NCBI GenBank assembly: GCA_002422865.1
Contig: DITN01000067.1
Coordinates: 59,966-80,975, forward strand
Length of the DNA stretch: 21,010 nucleotides
Direction: 5' to 3'
Source: Bacteroidetes bacterium UBA6183
GTDB lineage: Bacteria; Bacteroidota; Bacteroidia; UKL13-3
Part shown: positions 1 through 6,958 of the stretch, one piece after another
Layout of the letters: every line of letters begins with the position of its first letter
Numbering within the stretch: the first letter of the stretch is position 1
Notes under the pieces: model-generated
Told to the model about the DNA's origin: nothing
The model's database searches: none
The model's input: the letters and a program-made list of their open reading frames with translations, nothing else
Made by a program: the position numbers and the translations under genes

Positions 1-1333
1 CTTGTTTTGCCGTTCCACCTGCCGAGTCACCCTCAACTAAATAAAGCTCACATATTGCAGGATCTGATTCTGCACAATCTGCTAATTTACCCGGTAAACC
101 TCCACCGCTCATTACACCTTTACGTTGCACCATTTCGCGTGCTTTTTTAGCAGCATGGCGGGCAGTAGCGGCCAATATTACTTTTTGTACAATTAACTTG
201 GCTTCTTTCGGGTTTTCTTCCAGGTAATTGTTTAACATCTCACCCACACATTGATCTACCGCACCGGTAACATCGCTGTTTCCTAATTTGGTTTTGGTCT
301 GACCTTCAAATTGTGGCTCTTGAACTTTAACCGAAATAACACCGGTTAAACCTTCACGAAAATCATCACCGGCAATTTCAAACTTTAAGTTTTTAAACAT
401 GCCTTCTTTTTCGGCATACGATTTTAAGGTACGGGTTAATGCCCTACGGAAACCGGCAACGTGGGTACCACCTTCATGGGTATTAATATTATTTACGTAA
501 CTGTGTAAGTTTTCGGTATAACCGCTGTTATAGATCATGGCCACCTCAACAGGCACACCATTCTTTTCACCTTCTACATAAATTGGTTCAGGCAATATTT
601 TTTCACGTGTGCCATCAAGGTAATTTACAAACTCGCGTAAACCGCCTTCACTAAAAAACATTTCTTCGCGTAAGTTACCTGCTTCATCAGGGCGCTCATC
701 TTTTAAATGAATATAAATACCACGATTTAGAAACGACAACTCGCGCATACGTGCAGCAAGTGTATCAAACTTATATTCAGACACGGTAAAAATACTGGTA
801 TCCGGTTCAAAGTACTGATGTGTTCCGTTTTTATCGCTTTCGCCAACAACTTTTACATCATACAACGGTTTACCACAGCTGTATTCTTGTTGCCAAATTT
901 TACCTTCGCGGTAAACGGTAGTACGCATTAGGGTTGATAGTGCGTTAACACAACTTACACCCACACCGTGTAAACCACCTGATACTTTATAAGTGTCTTT
1001 ATCAAATTTACCACCGGCATGTAACACGGTCATAACCACTTCTAATGCTGATTTTTGTTCTTTAGTGTGCATGCCTGTAGGGATACCACGGCCGTCATCT
1101 AAAACACTAATTGCATTATTTGTGTGAATAGTAATGTGAATGTTTTTACAGTGACCTGCTAAAGCCTCATCAATTGAGTTGTCTACAACCTCATAAACCA
1201 AATGGTGTAACCCCCTTGTTCCAACATCACCAATATACATTGCAGGACGTTTCCTTACAGCTTCCAATCCCTCAAGCACCTGAATATTATCGGCACCGTA
1301 ATTTCCTTTGTTTTCCATTGAACTATCTGACAT
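1..1333 (-). CDS. gyrB: DNA gyrase subunit B, 5' part (runs off the left edge)
   Basis: ATPase subunit of the type IIA topoisomerase that introduces negative supercoils, working as GyrA2GyrB2. I translated the minus strand by hand from the ATG at 1333: 444 residues are present of the usual ~640-650. The GHKL ATPase fold is clear, with EVVDNSIDEA (residues 48-57, ATP/Mg-binding Asn and Glu), DDGRGIP (79-85) and the glycine-rich GGLHGVG (119-125). The transducer domain follows, and the sequence stops just inside the TOPRIM domain at EGDSAGG (434-440, catalytic acid E434). The GGGLPGKLADC stretch before the TOPRIM motif fits GyrB rather than ParE. A second in-frame Met at residue 6 is a possible alternative start. 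The gene has a 215-base divergent intergenic region with the next plus-strand gene. The ORF is intact as far as it is visible. Confidence 0.97.
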   Translation of the reverse strand, partial: MSDSSMENKGNYGADNIQVLEGLEAVRKRPAMYIGDVGTRGLHHLVYEVVDNSIDEALAGHCKNIHITIHTNNAISVLDDGRGIPTGMHTKEQKSALEVVMTVLHAGGKFDKDTYKVSGGLHGVGVSCVNALSTLMRTTVYREGKIWQQEYSCGKPLYDVKVVGESDKNGTHQYFEPDTSIFTVSEYKFDTLAARMRELSFLNRGIYIHLKDERPDEAGNLREEMFFSEGGLREFVNYLDGTREKILPEPIYVEGEKNGVPVEVAMIYNSGYTENLHSYVNNINTHEGGTHVAGFRRALTRTLKSYAEKEGMFKNLKFEIAGDDFREGLTGVISVKVQEPQFEGQTKTKLGNSDVTGAVDQCVGEMLNNYLEENPKEAKLIVQKVILAATARHAAKKAREMVQRKGVMSGGGLPGKLADCAESDPAICELYLVEGDSAGGTAKQ

Positions 1334-1548
1334 AAATATCTACTTACAATTAATGCGTAAAAATACGCTCAATTAGCTTGTTAACCTAACTTAGTAAGAT
1401 GCATTTACAAGTTTGTTTTCCACATTTTTTCCGCTGCTCAAAAACAACCAACGGTAGATGAATTTGAGTCCCATTATACTAACTCCGAGATAAATACTTC
1501 ATCAACCAAAGCAACTAAATTTACAAAACTTAGTCTAAAATTGTATCA

Positions 1549-3603
1549 ATGAGTATAAAAAGGTTATTTCTGTTTTGCCTGCTGGGGTTTATACAGCGTG
1601 TTTACGCTCAAAAAAGCGAATACAACTGGTACTTTGGCCGTTATGCTGCTATAAGTTTTGAAACAGGTCTGGCACAACCTAAGTTTGATAACCCACAAAA
1701 TACATACGGAAAAACAGCATCAATCTCTAACCCAAACACAGGAAAGTTATTATTTTACACCGATGGCGTTAATGTATGGAACCATAAACACAACCTGATG
1801 GCAAATGGAACTATTCCATCTGCATCGCCAACAGGAGATGTAGTGATTACACCAATGCCCGGTAGCTCAAATAAATACTACTTATTTTTTATTGGTGATA
1901 TAGCCTCCCTACAATTTGTAATTATTGATATGAGCCGCCAAGGCGGAGATGGGGAAGTGATTACAGCTGCCCAAACCGTATCAAGCAATAACGTAAAACA
2001 AGTAACAGCCATCAGGCACCAATATACTCAAGCCTATTGGATCATAACACACGAATTAAACTCCAACCGTTTTAAAGCGCATTTGGTTGATGCCTCAGGC
2101 GTATCGAACCAACCCGTTTATTCGGCAGTAGGACTAACAGTTAGCACCTATGGCGATATGGTGGGATCTAACCAAGGCAATAAATTAGCCGTAACACATT
2201 ACGTTGGTAATGATGCCAAAGCAGAAGTATTTGATTTCGACCGCACATGTGGCCAATTTTCAAACCCCATTGAATTATCCAAAGACCCTATTTGGCAAAA
2301 TGCATTTGGTATTGCCTTTTCACCTGATGATAGCAAATTGTATATTTCCTACAGTGTGCAGTTAAGCCAATTGGTGCAATACTATGGTACTAATTATCAA
2401 AACAGTTATTTCATTACTACCTCACAAGAAAACTTCAATATCATGAGGCTTGGCCCCGATGGAAGAATATACATAGCCACTCACGACAATGGTATACCGG
2501 GCAAAAGAATTGACGCCATTTTAAATCCCAATCAACTTGCTGGCGCATGTAACTACCGAACAACTTATTTTACACTAGATGATGGAATAGGTAAAAACCG
2601 AGCTGCACAATTTGAACTTCCTGCTTTTGTAACAGGAACCCAAGCAAACAGCCCACTATCCGCCAGTATTTTTAAAGTTGCAAATACCTGCAGGGGCTCA
2701 GTAACCAACTTTTCATTTAATACATCCAATCCGTTCGATTCGTTAAGTTGGATATTTCATGACATCACACCTGGTACTTCAACCCTTATTAACCCAAGTT
2801 ACCGTTTTAGCCGAGCGGGTAAGTTTAAGATTACACTTCATATATTTAGGTGTGGGCAAGATTTTGAACTGATTGATAGCATAAGCATACATGAAGTACC
2901 AACAATAAATTTCCCTGAAGATACTGTAACTTGTAAAGACAATAACATTACCCTATCCGGACCACTTTGTGAAAAATATTTGTGGAGCACAGGGCAAACA
3001 TCATCAACCATTACCACAAATGTAACAGGCAAAATTTGGCTTACTGCCGGCAACGGAAGTTGCACAAATACCGACACTATTTTAATTAAAAACCATCCTG
3101 ATATTATTACACAATTAGGTAGCGAATACTTTTTATGTGAGGATGAAAAAGAAGTGGTAAAACTTGATGCTGGTGAAGGTTTTACCACTTACAAATGGAC
3201 ACCTACCAATGATACCACACAATGGGTGATTGTTAAAAATGTGGGCGATTATTTTGTAAAAGTTACCGATAACAATGGCTGTATTGGAAATGATGATACC
3301 AAGGTGAAAAGAAAGTGTGGAGTGATACTTTATGTACCAAATGTTTTTACCCCAAACAATGATGGTTATAATGATGTATTTACTCCTGTGGGAATTGATG
3401 TAATCAGTTACCAATTAAACATCTTTTCAAGGTGGGGGCAATTGGTCTTTTCATCAACAGATATAAATACAGGCTGGGATGGTACCATACGGAACAAACA
3501 AGCCATTGATGATGTATACATTTACCAATTAACCTACCAAGGTTATCAAAACAAAATACTAAAAACATTTACAAAAAGTGGCAATTTTACACTTGTACGT
3601 TAG
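1549..3603 (+). CDS. secreted T9SS type B sorting-domain protein (gliding-motility-associated C-terminal domain)
   Basis: A 684-residue secreted protein of unknown function. A signal peptide occupies residues 1-20, ending in VYA|Q. Residues ~24-360 resemble the Bacteroidota NWYFGR...GKLLFYTDGVNVWN propeller-like repeats, with motifs such as FSPDDSKLY and GPDGRIYIA typical of PD40/WD40-like blades. A PKD/Ig-like segment follows (~370-455), then a second Ig-like module containing YLWSTG (~455-515), then a DAGEGFTTYKWTP module. The C-terminal CHU_C domain starts about residue 590 with PNVFTPNNDGYND and ends FTLVR. In known systems this domain directs a protein through the type IX secretion system to the cell surface. 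The second half of 4851-6958 is a close paralogue. A TAAAATTG box at 1536-1543 is the only promoter candidate seen, and it lies too close to the ATG to be sure of. The start is set by the signal peptide. Confidence 0.9.
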   Translation: MSIKRLFLFCLLGFIQRVYAQKSEYNWYFGRYAAISFETGLAQPKFDNPQNTYGKTASISNPNTGKLLFYTDGVNVWNHKHNLMANGTIPSASPTGDVVITPMPGSSNKYYLFFIGDIASLQFVIIDMSRQGGDGEVITAAQTVSSNNVKQVTAIRHQYTQAYWIITHELNSNRFKAHLVDASGVSNQPVYSAVGLTVSTYGDMVGSNQGNKLAVTHYVGNDAKAEVFDFDRTCGQFSNPIELSKDPIWQNAFGIAFSPDDSKLYISYSVQLSQLVQYYGTNYQNSYFITTSQENFNIMRLGPDGRIYIATHDNGIPGKRIDAILNPNQLAGACNYRTTYFTLDDGIGKNRAAQFELPAFVTGTQANSPLSASIFKVANTCRGSVTNFSFNTSNPFDSLSWIFHDITPGTSTLINPSYRFSRAGKFKITLHIFRCGQDFELIDSISIHEVPTINFPEDTVTCKDNNITLSGPLCEKYLWSTGQTSSTITTNVTGKIWLTAGNGSCTNTDTILIKNHPDIITQLGSEYFLCEDEKEVVKLDAGEGFTTYKWTPTNDTTQWVIVKNVGDYFVKVTDNNGCIGNDDTKVKRKCGVILYVPNVFTPNNDGYNDVFTPVGIDVISYQLNIFSRWGQLVFSSTDINTGWDGTIRNKQAIDDVYIYQLTYQGYQNKILKTFTKSGNFTLVR
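3088..3603 (+). repeat. C-terminal cassette, copy 1 (about 89% identical to 6443-6958)
   Basis: These bases align without indels to 6443-6958 at a constant offset of 3355. By hand I counted 52 differences in the 480 bases from 3121 to 3600, mostly at third codon positions, giving about 13 amino-acid changes over the shared ~170 residues. Similarity starts sharply near the A run at 3088 and ends exactly at the stop codon. The flanking DNA is unrelated downstream and much more diverged upstream. The repeat encodes the last spacer/Ig-like module and the CHU_C sorting domain. Confidence 0.85.
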
Positions 3604-3805
3604 TGCCATTAAATAGAATTAAATGTAAATCCTGCTATTCAAATTATCTTAACTAATCGCCCAAACTCGGATGTTTACTTTTAAAATAAACGTCATTAAC
3701 AAACTATCTACCCCATTAAAGCAAGTATTTTACGGTTCTTTCCATATTTTTATTGTTATATTTAATCACATCAAAAAAGGTTAAATTACCAACCAAAATT
3801 AACAG

Positions 3806-4108
3806 ATGTTTAAGTCGTACAAATACAAAATTGTTTTATCGTTTTTACTCATACTTATACCAATAACAATTGGTACAATTGGCTATTTAATTGTAGAAGA
3901 CTTAACCTTTATTGAGGCTGTATACATGTCGGTAATTACCATAGCAACAGTTGGTTATGGCGAAGTTAAACCACTAACTGATGCCGGCAGAATTTTTACC
4001 ATTTTTTTAATACTAACCAACTTAGGTTTGTTTGCTTATGCGATAGGCCTGATTACCAATATTTTTATACAAAACGACTTTATTGAACACTACAGAAAAA
4101 CAGAATGA
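3806..4108 (+). CDS. potassium channel pore subunit (two-TM, Ion_trans_2), split from its RCK domain
   Basis: A 100-residue membrane protein forming the pore half of a prokaryotic K+ channel. TM1 spans about residues 9-29 and the pore helix follows. The selectivity filter TVGYGE lies near residues 48-53, where the Asp common in this motif is replaced by Glu, as in many bacterial channels. TM2 spans about 66-90. The reading frame closes with TGA at 4106-4108, which overlaps the ATG of the next gene (ATGA). In the MthK-like family, pore and RCK domain are normally one polypeptide of ~335-345 residues, and the two products here add up to 335. One extra A in the run 4096-4100 would fuse them into one frame reading HYRKNRMKQRIAKL, which looks like a normal linker. 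It may therefore be a natural dicistron, a frameshifted locus or a sequence error. The 202 bases upstream hold only a weak TATATTTA box (3757-3764). Confidence 0.85.
   Translation: MFKSYKYKIVLSFLLILIPITIGTIGYLIVEDLTFIEAVYMSVITIATVGYGEVKPLTDAGRIFTIFLILTNLGLFAYAIGLITNIFIQNDFIEHYRKTE
4096..4100 (+). other. A5 run at the pore/RCK junction: candidate frameshift or slippage site
   Basis: In the pore frame the codons read AGA AAA ACA GAA TGA. Stepping back one base on the AAA codon (4097-4099 to 4096-4098) gives AAC AGA ATG AAA, which is the RCK frame. Adding one A to the run has the same effect. This is not a full X_XXY_YYZ slippery heptamer. I saw no clear downstream stem, so programmed frameshifting is only a possibility. 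Confidence 0.5.
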
Positions 4109-4812
4109 AACAACGTATTGCAAAACTAAAAGACCATGTTATCATTTGCGGCTATGGGAGAAATGGCAAAGAGGCAGCTTCTATATTTCAACACAAAAGT
4201 ATCCCATATGTAATTATTGAGATGAATAAAGACATCAGTGAATCATTACTGAATGATGGTAATATTTTATACCTGAATGATGATGCAACCATTGATGAAG
4301 TATTGATTGATGCCGGGATCAACAATGCCCGAGGTTTAATTACCACGCTACCTGATGATGCTTCGAATGTGTACGTAACTTTAACCGCTAAAGAAATTAA
4401 TAAGGAAATTAACATTGTAAGCAGGGCCTCGTCTGATAGTGCAGTAAAAAAATTAAAACGTGCCGGTGCCAACAATGTAATAATGCCCGACAAAATTGGT
4501 GGTAACCACATGGCTACACTTATGATTCAGCCTGATATTAAAGAATTTATTGACATGATATCTGGACAAAGTGAAGGTATTTTGATTCAAGAGTTTCCTT
4601 TAAATGTTGTGATGCAAAAGTTAGCGGGAAACACCCTATTGGATCTTGATTTACGCAAACGAACAGGCGTAAATCCGATTGGTATAAAACACAGCGATGG
4701 AACTTTTGAGATTAATCCAGACATGAACAAACCATTAGATGCAGGCGACAAGTTAATTCTATTAGCAACCCCCGTTCAATTAAGACAGTTTAATCAACTC
4801 ATCAATAATTAG
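4105..4812 (+). CDS. RCK domain protein (TrkA-N and TrkA-C), cytosolic gate of the K+ channel
   Basis: A 235-residue cytosolic protein. TrkA-N is a Rossmann fold starting at DHVIICGYGRNGKEAA (residues ~10-25, GxGxxG nucleotide/ligand loop), with the acidic end of beta-2 in VIIEMN. The RAGANNVIMPDKIGG stretch is typical of RCK domains. The C-terminal TrkA-C domain covers about residues 155-235 (from EFPLNVVMQKLAG to DKLILLATP). RCK domains assemble as a gating ring on the K+ channel pore and respond to Ca2+, nucleotides or other ligands; the ligand here cannot be read from the sequence. The ATG overlaps the pore gene's stop by 4 bases, so translation is probably coupled by re-initiation. In MthK a free RCK is also made from an internal start, so a separately translated RCK could be functional. 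The alternative is that this is the 3' half of one frameshifted gene. Confidence 0.85.
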   Translation: MKQRIAKLKDHVIICGYGRNGKEAASIFQHKSIPYVIIEMNKDISESLLNDGNILYLNDDATIDEVLIDAGINNARGLITTLPDDASNVYVTLTAKEINKEINIVSRASSDSAVKKLKRAGANNVIMPDKIGGNHMATLMIQPDIKEFIDMISGQSEGILIQEFPLNVVMQKLAGNTLLDLDLRKRTGVNPIGIKHSDGTFEINPDMNKPLDAGDKLILLATPVQLRQFNQLINN

Positions 4813-4850
4813 CGTACAACTATTACTTTAAATTATTGGTCTAACAAGCC

Positions 4851-6584
4851 ATGGGTTGTAAACATAAGCTTTTGTTGATGTCATTTTTATGCGCTGTGTG
4901 CTTATCGGCCGGTGCTCAACAATACTGGCATTTCGGACAATACCTGCGTGCGTTCTTTCCAAACAATACTTCGCAACCAATTATTAGCACTGCACCCGCT
5001 ACCTCTTTGTATGCACCTTACGCATCTGCTTCAATAACAGACAAACGAGGTAACCTTTTGTTTTATACCAATGGCGCATTGGTATACACCAGAAACAATA
5101 CACTCATGAGCAATAAGGCATCCATCGTTAACAATACATTTGCAACGTATACCATTGCTGCACCGCATCCATCCGATACCAACTTATATTACATTTTTAC
5201 CCAATATAGAAGCTATGGCATTGGGGTAGCTATTGTAGATATGAGATTAAACAATGGACTAGGTAATGTGCTACCAGATAAAATACTATTTCCTACCCTA
5301 CCGGCCGATAACGAATTTGTTTTGGTAAGACAGTTATACAACAATGGATATTGGCTCATTGCACACAAAAAAGAAACCAACGAATACCACAGTTTTAAGG
5401 TTGATGCCGATAGCATATATTCCAAAACTCCCGTTATTTCTAAAGTTGGTGAAGTATCCAGCAACAACATTGATTACAACTGGAGAAGGGGTAGTTTTAT
5501 CAGTAATTATAATGGAACAGAATTACTGCATAGCTACACAGCAACAAACGACCTTGCCCATGTATATGTCTTAAATTTTGATAAAAAATGTGGCCGCGTA
5601 ACTATGAAACATGAGTTACAAACCATTCCGCAACAAGACGAACAATTAACAGCCCATACTTGCTATTCGCCCGATTACAGCAAAATTTACGTGAGTTATT
5701 ACCTCAGAAACTTCTCCGGAGCCCAAATATACCAATATAAAAATAATGGAACCACACCTGATTTGGCCCCAACCAGAATTGCATCAATTCCTGTTGCCAC
5801 TATTAATTTGCAAAGCGCTCCTGATGGAAACATATATGTATCTTCAGTAGAAGGGTCTAACTCAACAGGAAAAAGCAGCAGGATAAGAAATCCAAATTCA
5901 AACTCCCCAATATTTGAGTTTAATGTAATTGATTTTAGCAACGGAAAACCTAATACACATACATTTGAGCACTTTCCGATAGTTATCAATGATACTTCGT
6001 TAACTGAGGAAATAGAGTACAACAAACCCAATATCATGGTTACCAAACCTTGCACAGGCGAGCTAACAAGCCTACAATTGAAAGAACCCATAACATGTGA
6101 CAGCTTTTATTGGGAAGTAAATAACAATAAACACCATACCTCACAAGTTGAGTTCACCACTGCTACTCCAGGCAAAATACCAATTAAGTTCAATTGGTTT
6201 TTGTGCGGATTTAAATACGAAATACAAGATACCATTCAAATAGAACAACGTCCAGATTTTAATTTAGGAAACGACACGTTTATATGTAAAGGCAGTACCG
6301 TTTTGCTCAGTGGACCGATTAATACCGAAAAATATTTATGGTCGACAGGTGAAATAACTCCATTTATAACAACCCAAAGTACAGGCACATTTTGGTTAAG
6401 GGCTAATAGTGGTAATTGTTTTACATTTGATACAATAACCATAAAAATCACCCTGATATTATTACCCAATTGGGTAGTGAATATTTTTTATGTGAAGACG
6501 AACAAGAAGTGGTTAAATTGGATGCAGGTGAAGGATTTACTGCCTACAAATGGACACCCACCAATGATACCACACAGTGGGTAA
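4851..6584 (+). CDS. T9SS type B sorting-domain protein, 5' part, frameshifted before its sorting domain
   Basis: Paralogue of the gene at 1549-3603, read from ATG 4851, 38 bases after the RCK gene. The signal peptide is residues 1-22 (ends SAGA|QQ). Propeller-like repeats follow, with WHFGQYLRAFF, GNLLFYTNGALVY, YSPDYSKIYVSYY and APDGNIYVSS. PKD/Ig-like modules reach about residue 532, including EKYLWSTGE. After the A5 run at 6443-6447 the frame changes and 45 unrelated residues follow, to a stop at 6584. With one added A the gene would run 4851-6958 and encode 702 residues, matching its paralogue through the end. As it stands the product lacks the CHU_C tail and, if made, would probably reach the periplasm but not be exported by T9SS. 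It could be a recent pseudogene, a gene decoded by slippage, or a sequence error. Confidence 0.8.
   Translation: MGCKHKLLLMSFLCAVCLSAGAQQYWHFGQYLRAFFPNNTSQPIISTAPATSLYAPYASASITDKRGNLLFYTNGALVYTRNNTLMSNKASIVNNTFATYTIAAPHPSDTNLYYIFTQYRSYGIGVAIVDMRLNNGLGNVLPDKILFPTLPADNEFVLVRQLYNNGYWLIAHKKETNEYHSFKVDADSIYSKTPVISKVGEVSSNNIDYNWRRGSFISNYNGTELLHSYTATNDLAHVYVLNFDKKCGRVTMKHELQTIPQQDEQLTAHTCYSPDYSKIYVSYYLRNFSGAQIYQYKNNGTTPDLAPTRIASIPVATINLQSAPDGNIYVSSVEGSNSTGKSSRIRNPNSNSPIFEFNVIDFSNGKPNTHTFEHFPIVINDTSLTEEIEYNKPNIMVTKPCTGELTSLQLKEPITCDSFYWEVNNNKHHTSQVEFTTATPGKIPIKFNWFLCGFKYEIQDTIQIEQRPDFNLGNDTFICKGSTVLLSGPINTEKYLWSTGEITPFITTQSTGTFWLRANSGNCFTFDTITIKITLILLPNWVVNIFYVKTNKKWLNWMQVKDLLPTNGHPPMIPHSG
6443..6447 (+). 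other. A5 run at the frameshift in the second T9SS gene
   Basis: The 5' frame reads ATA AAA ATC ACC. The paralogue has lysine-Asn-His-Pro here (AAA AAC CAT CCT). Adding one A to this run gives AAA AAT CAC CCT and restores the paralogue's reading to the end. Stepping back one base on the AAA codon has the same effect. The position is also the upstream edge of the high-identity repeat. Confidence 0.75.
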
Positions 6585-6958
6585 TTGTTAAAAATGTGGG
6601 CGATTATTTTGTAAAAGTAACCGACAATAATGGTTGTACCGGTGATGATGACACCAAGGTAAAAAGAAAATGTGGCGTGATACTACACATACCAAATGTT
6701 TTCACGCCAAACAATGATGGTTATAATGATGTATTTGCTCCAGTGGGAGTTGATGTAATCAGTTACCAATTAAACATCTTTTCCAGATGGGGGCAATTGG
6801 TATTTACATCAACAGATATAAATGCAGGCTGGGATGGAACCATAAGGGGAAAACAAGCCATTGATGATGTGTACATTTACCAATTAACCTTCCAAGGTTA
6901 TCAAAACAAAATACTAAAAACGTTTACTAAAAATGGCAATTTTACACTTGTACGTTAG
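6470..6958 (+). pseudogene. 3' part of the frameshifted T9SS protein: CHU_C sorting domain
   Basis: About 162 residues downstream of the frameshift, in the -1 frame. It contains the DAGEGFTAYKWTP module and the complete CHU_C domain (PNVFTPNNDGYNDVF through NGNFTLVR). The only start candidate is a TTG within the conserved sequence, with no signal peptide and no ribosome-binding signal, so independent translation is unlikely. The protein sequence is about 92% identical to the tail of 1549-3603, and most nucleotide changes are silent. This means the domain has been under selection until recently, so the frameshift is either very young, not real, or bypassed. It is best read as one gene with 4851-6584. 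Confidence 0.8.

Larger units (their letters stand above)
6443..6958 (+). repeat. C-terminal cassette, copy 2 (about 89% identical to 3088-3603)
   Basis: Second copy of the T9SS type B tail, collinear with 3088-3603 without gaps. The last 23 bases up to the stop codon are identical in the two copies, and identity stops at the TAG. The final 17 bases overlap the end of queA on the other strand. Confidence 0.85.

Noticed and set aside
1355..1368. Short hairpin GCGTA-AAAA-TACGC in the gyrB leader
   Set aside because: Only five base pairs with no supporting context; expected by chance in AT-rich DNA.
1536..1543. TAAAATTG as promoter of the first T9SS gene
   Set aside because: It would place the transcript start on the ATG itself and no -33 box was found at the right spacing; a leaderless message cannot be supported from this alone.
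4096..4100. Classical programmed -1 frameshift signal
   Set aside because: The site lacks a full X_XXY_YYZ heptamer, an upstream Shine-Dalgarno stimulator and an obvious downstream stem, so it is reported only as a candidate slippage or error site.
5699..6091. Minus-strand open frame of 130 residues in the second T9SS gene
   Set aside because: No motif, no upstream signal, and antisense to recognisable propeller repeats.
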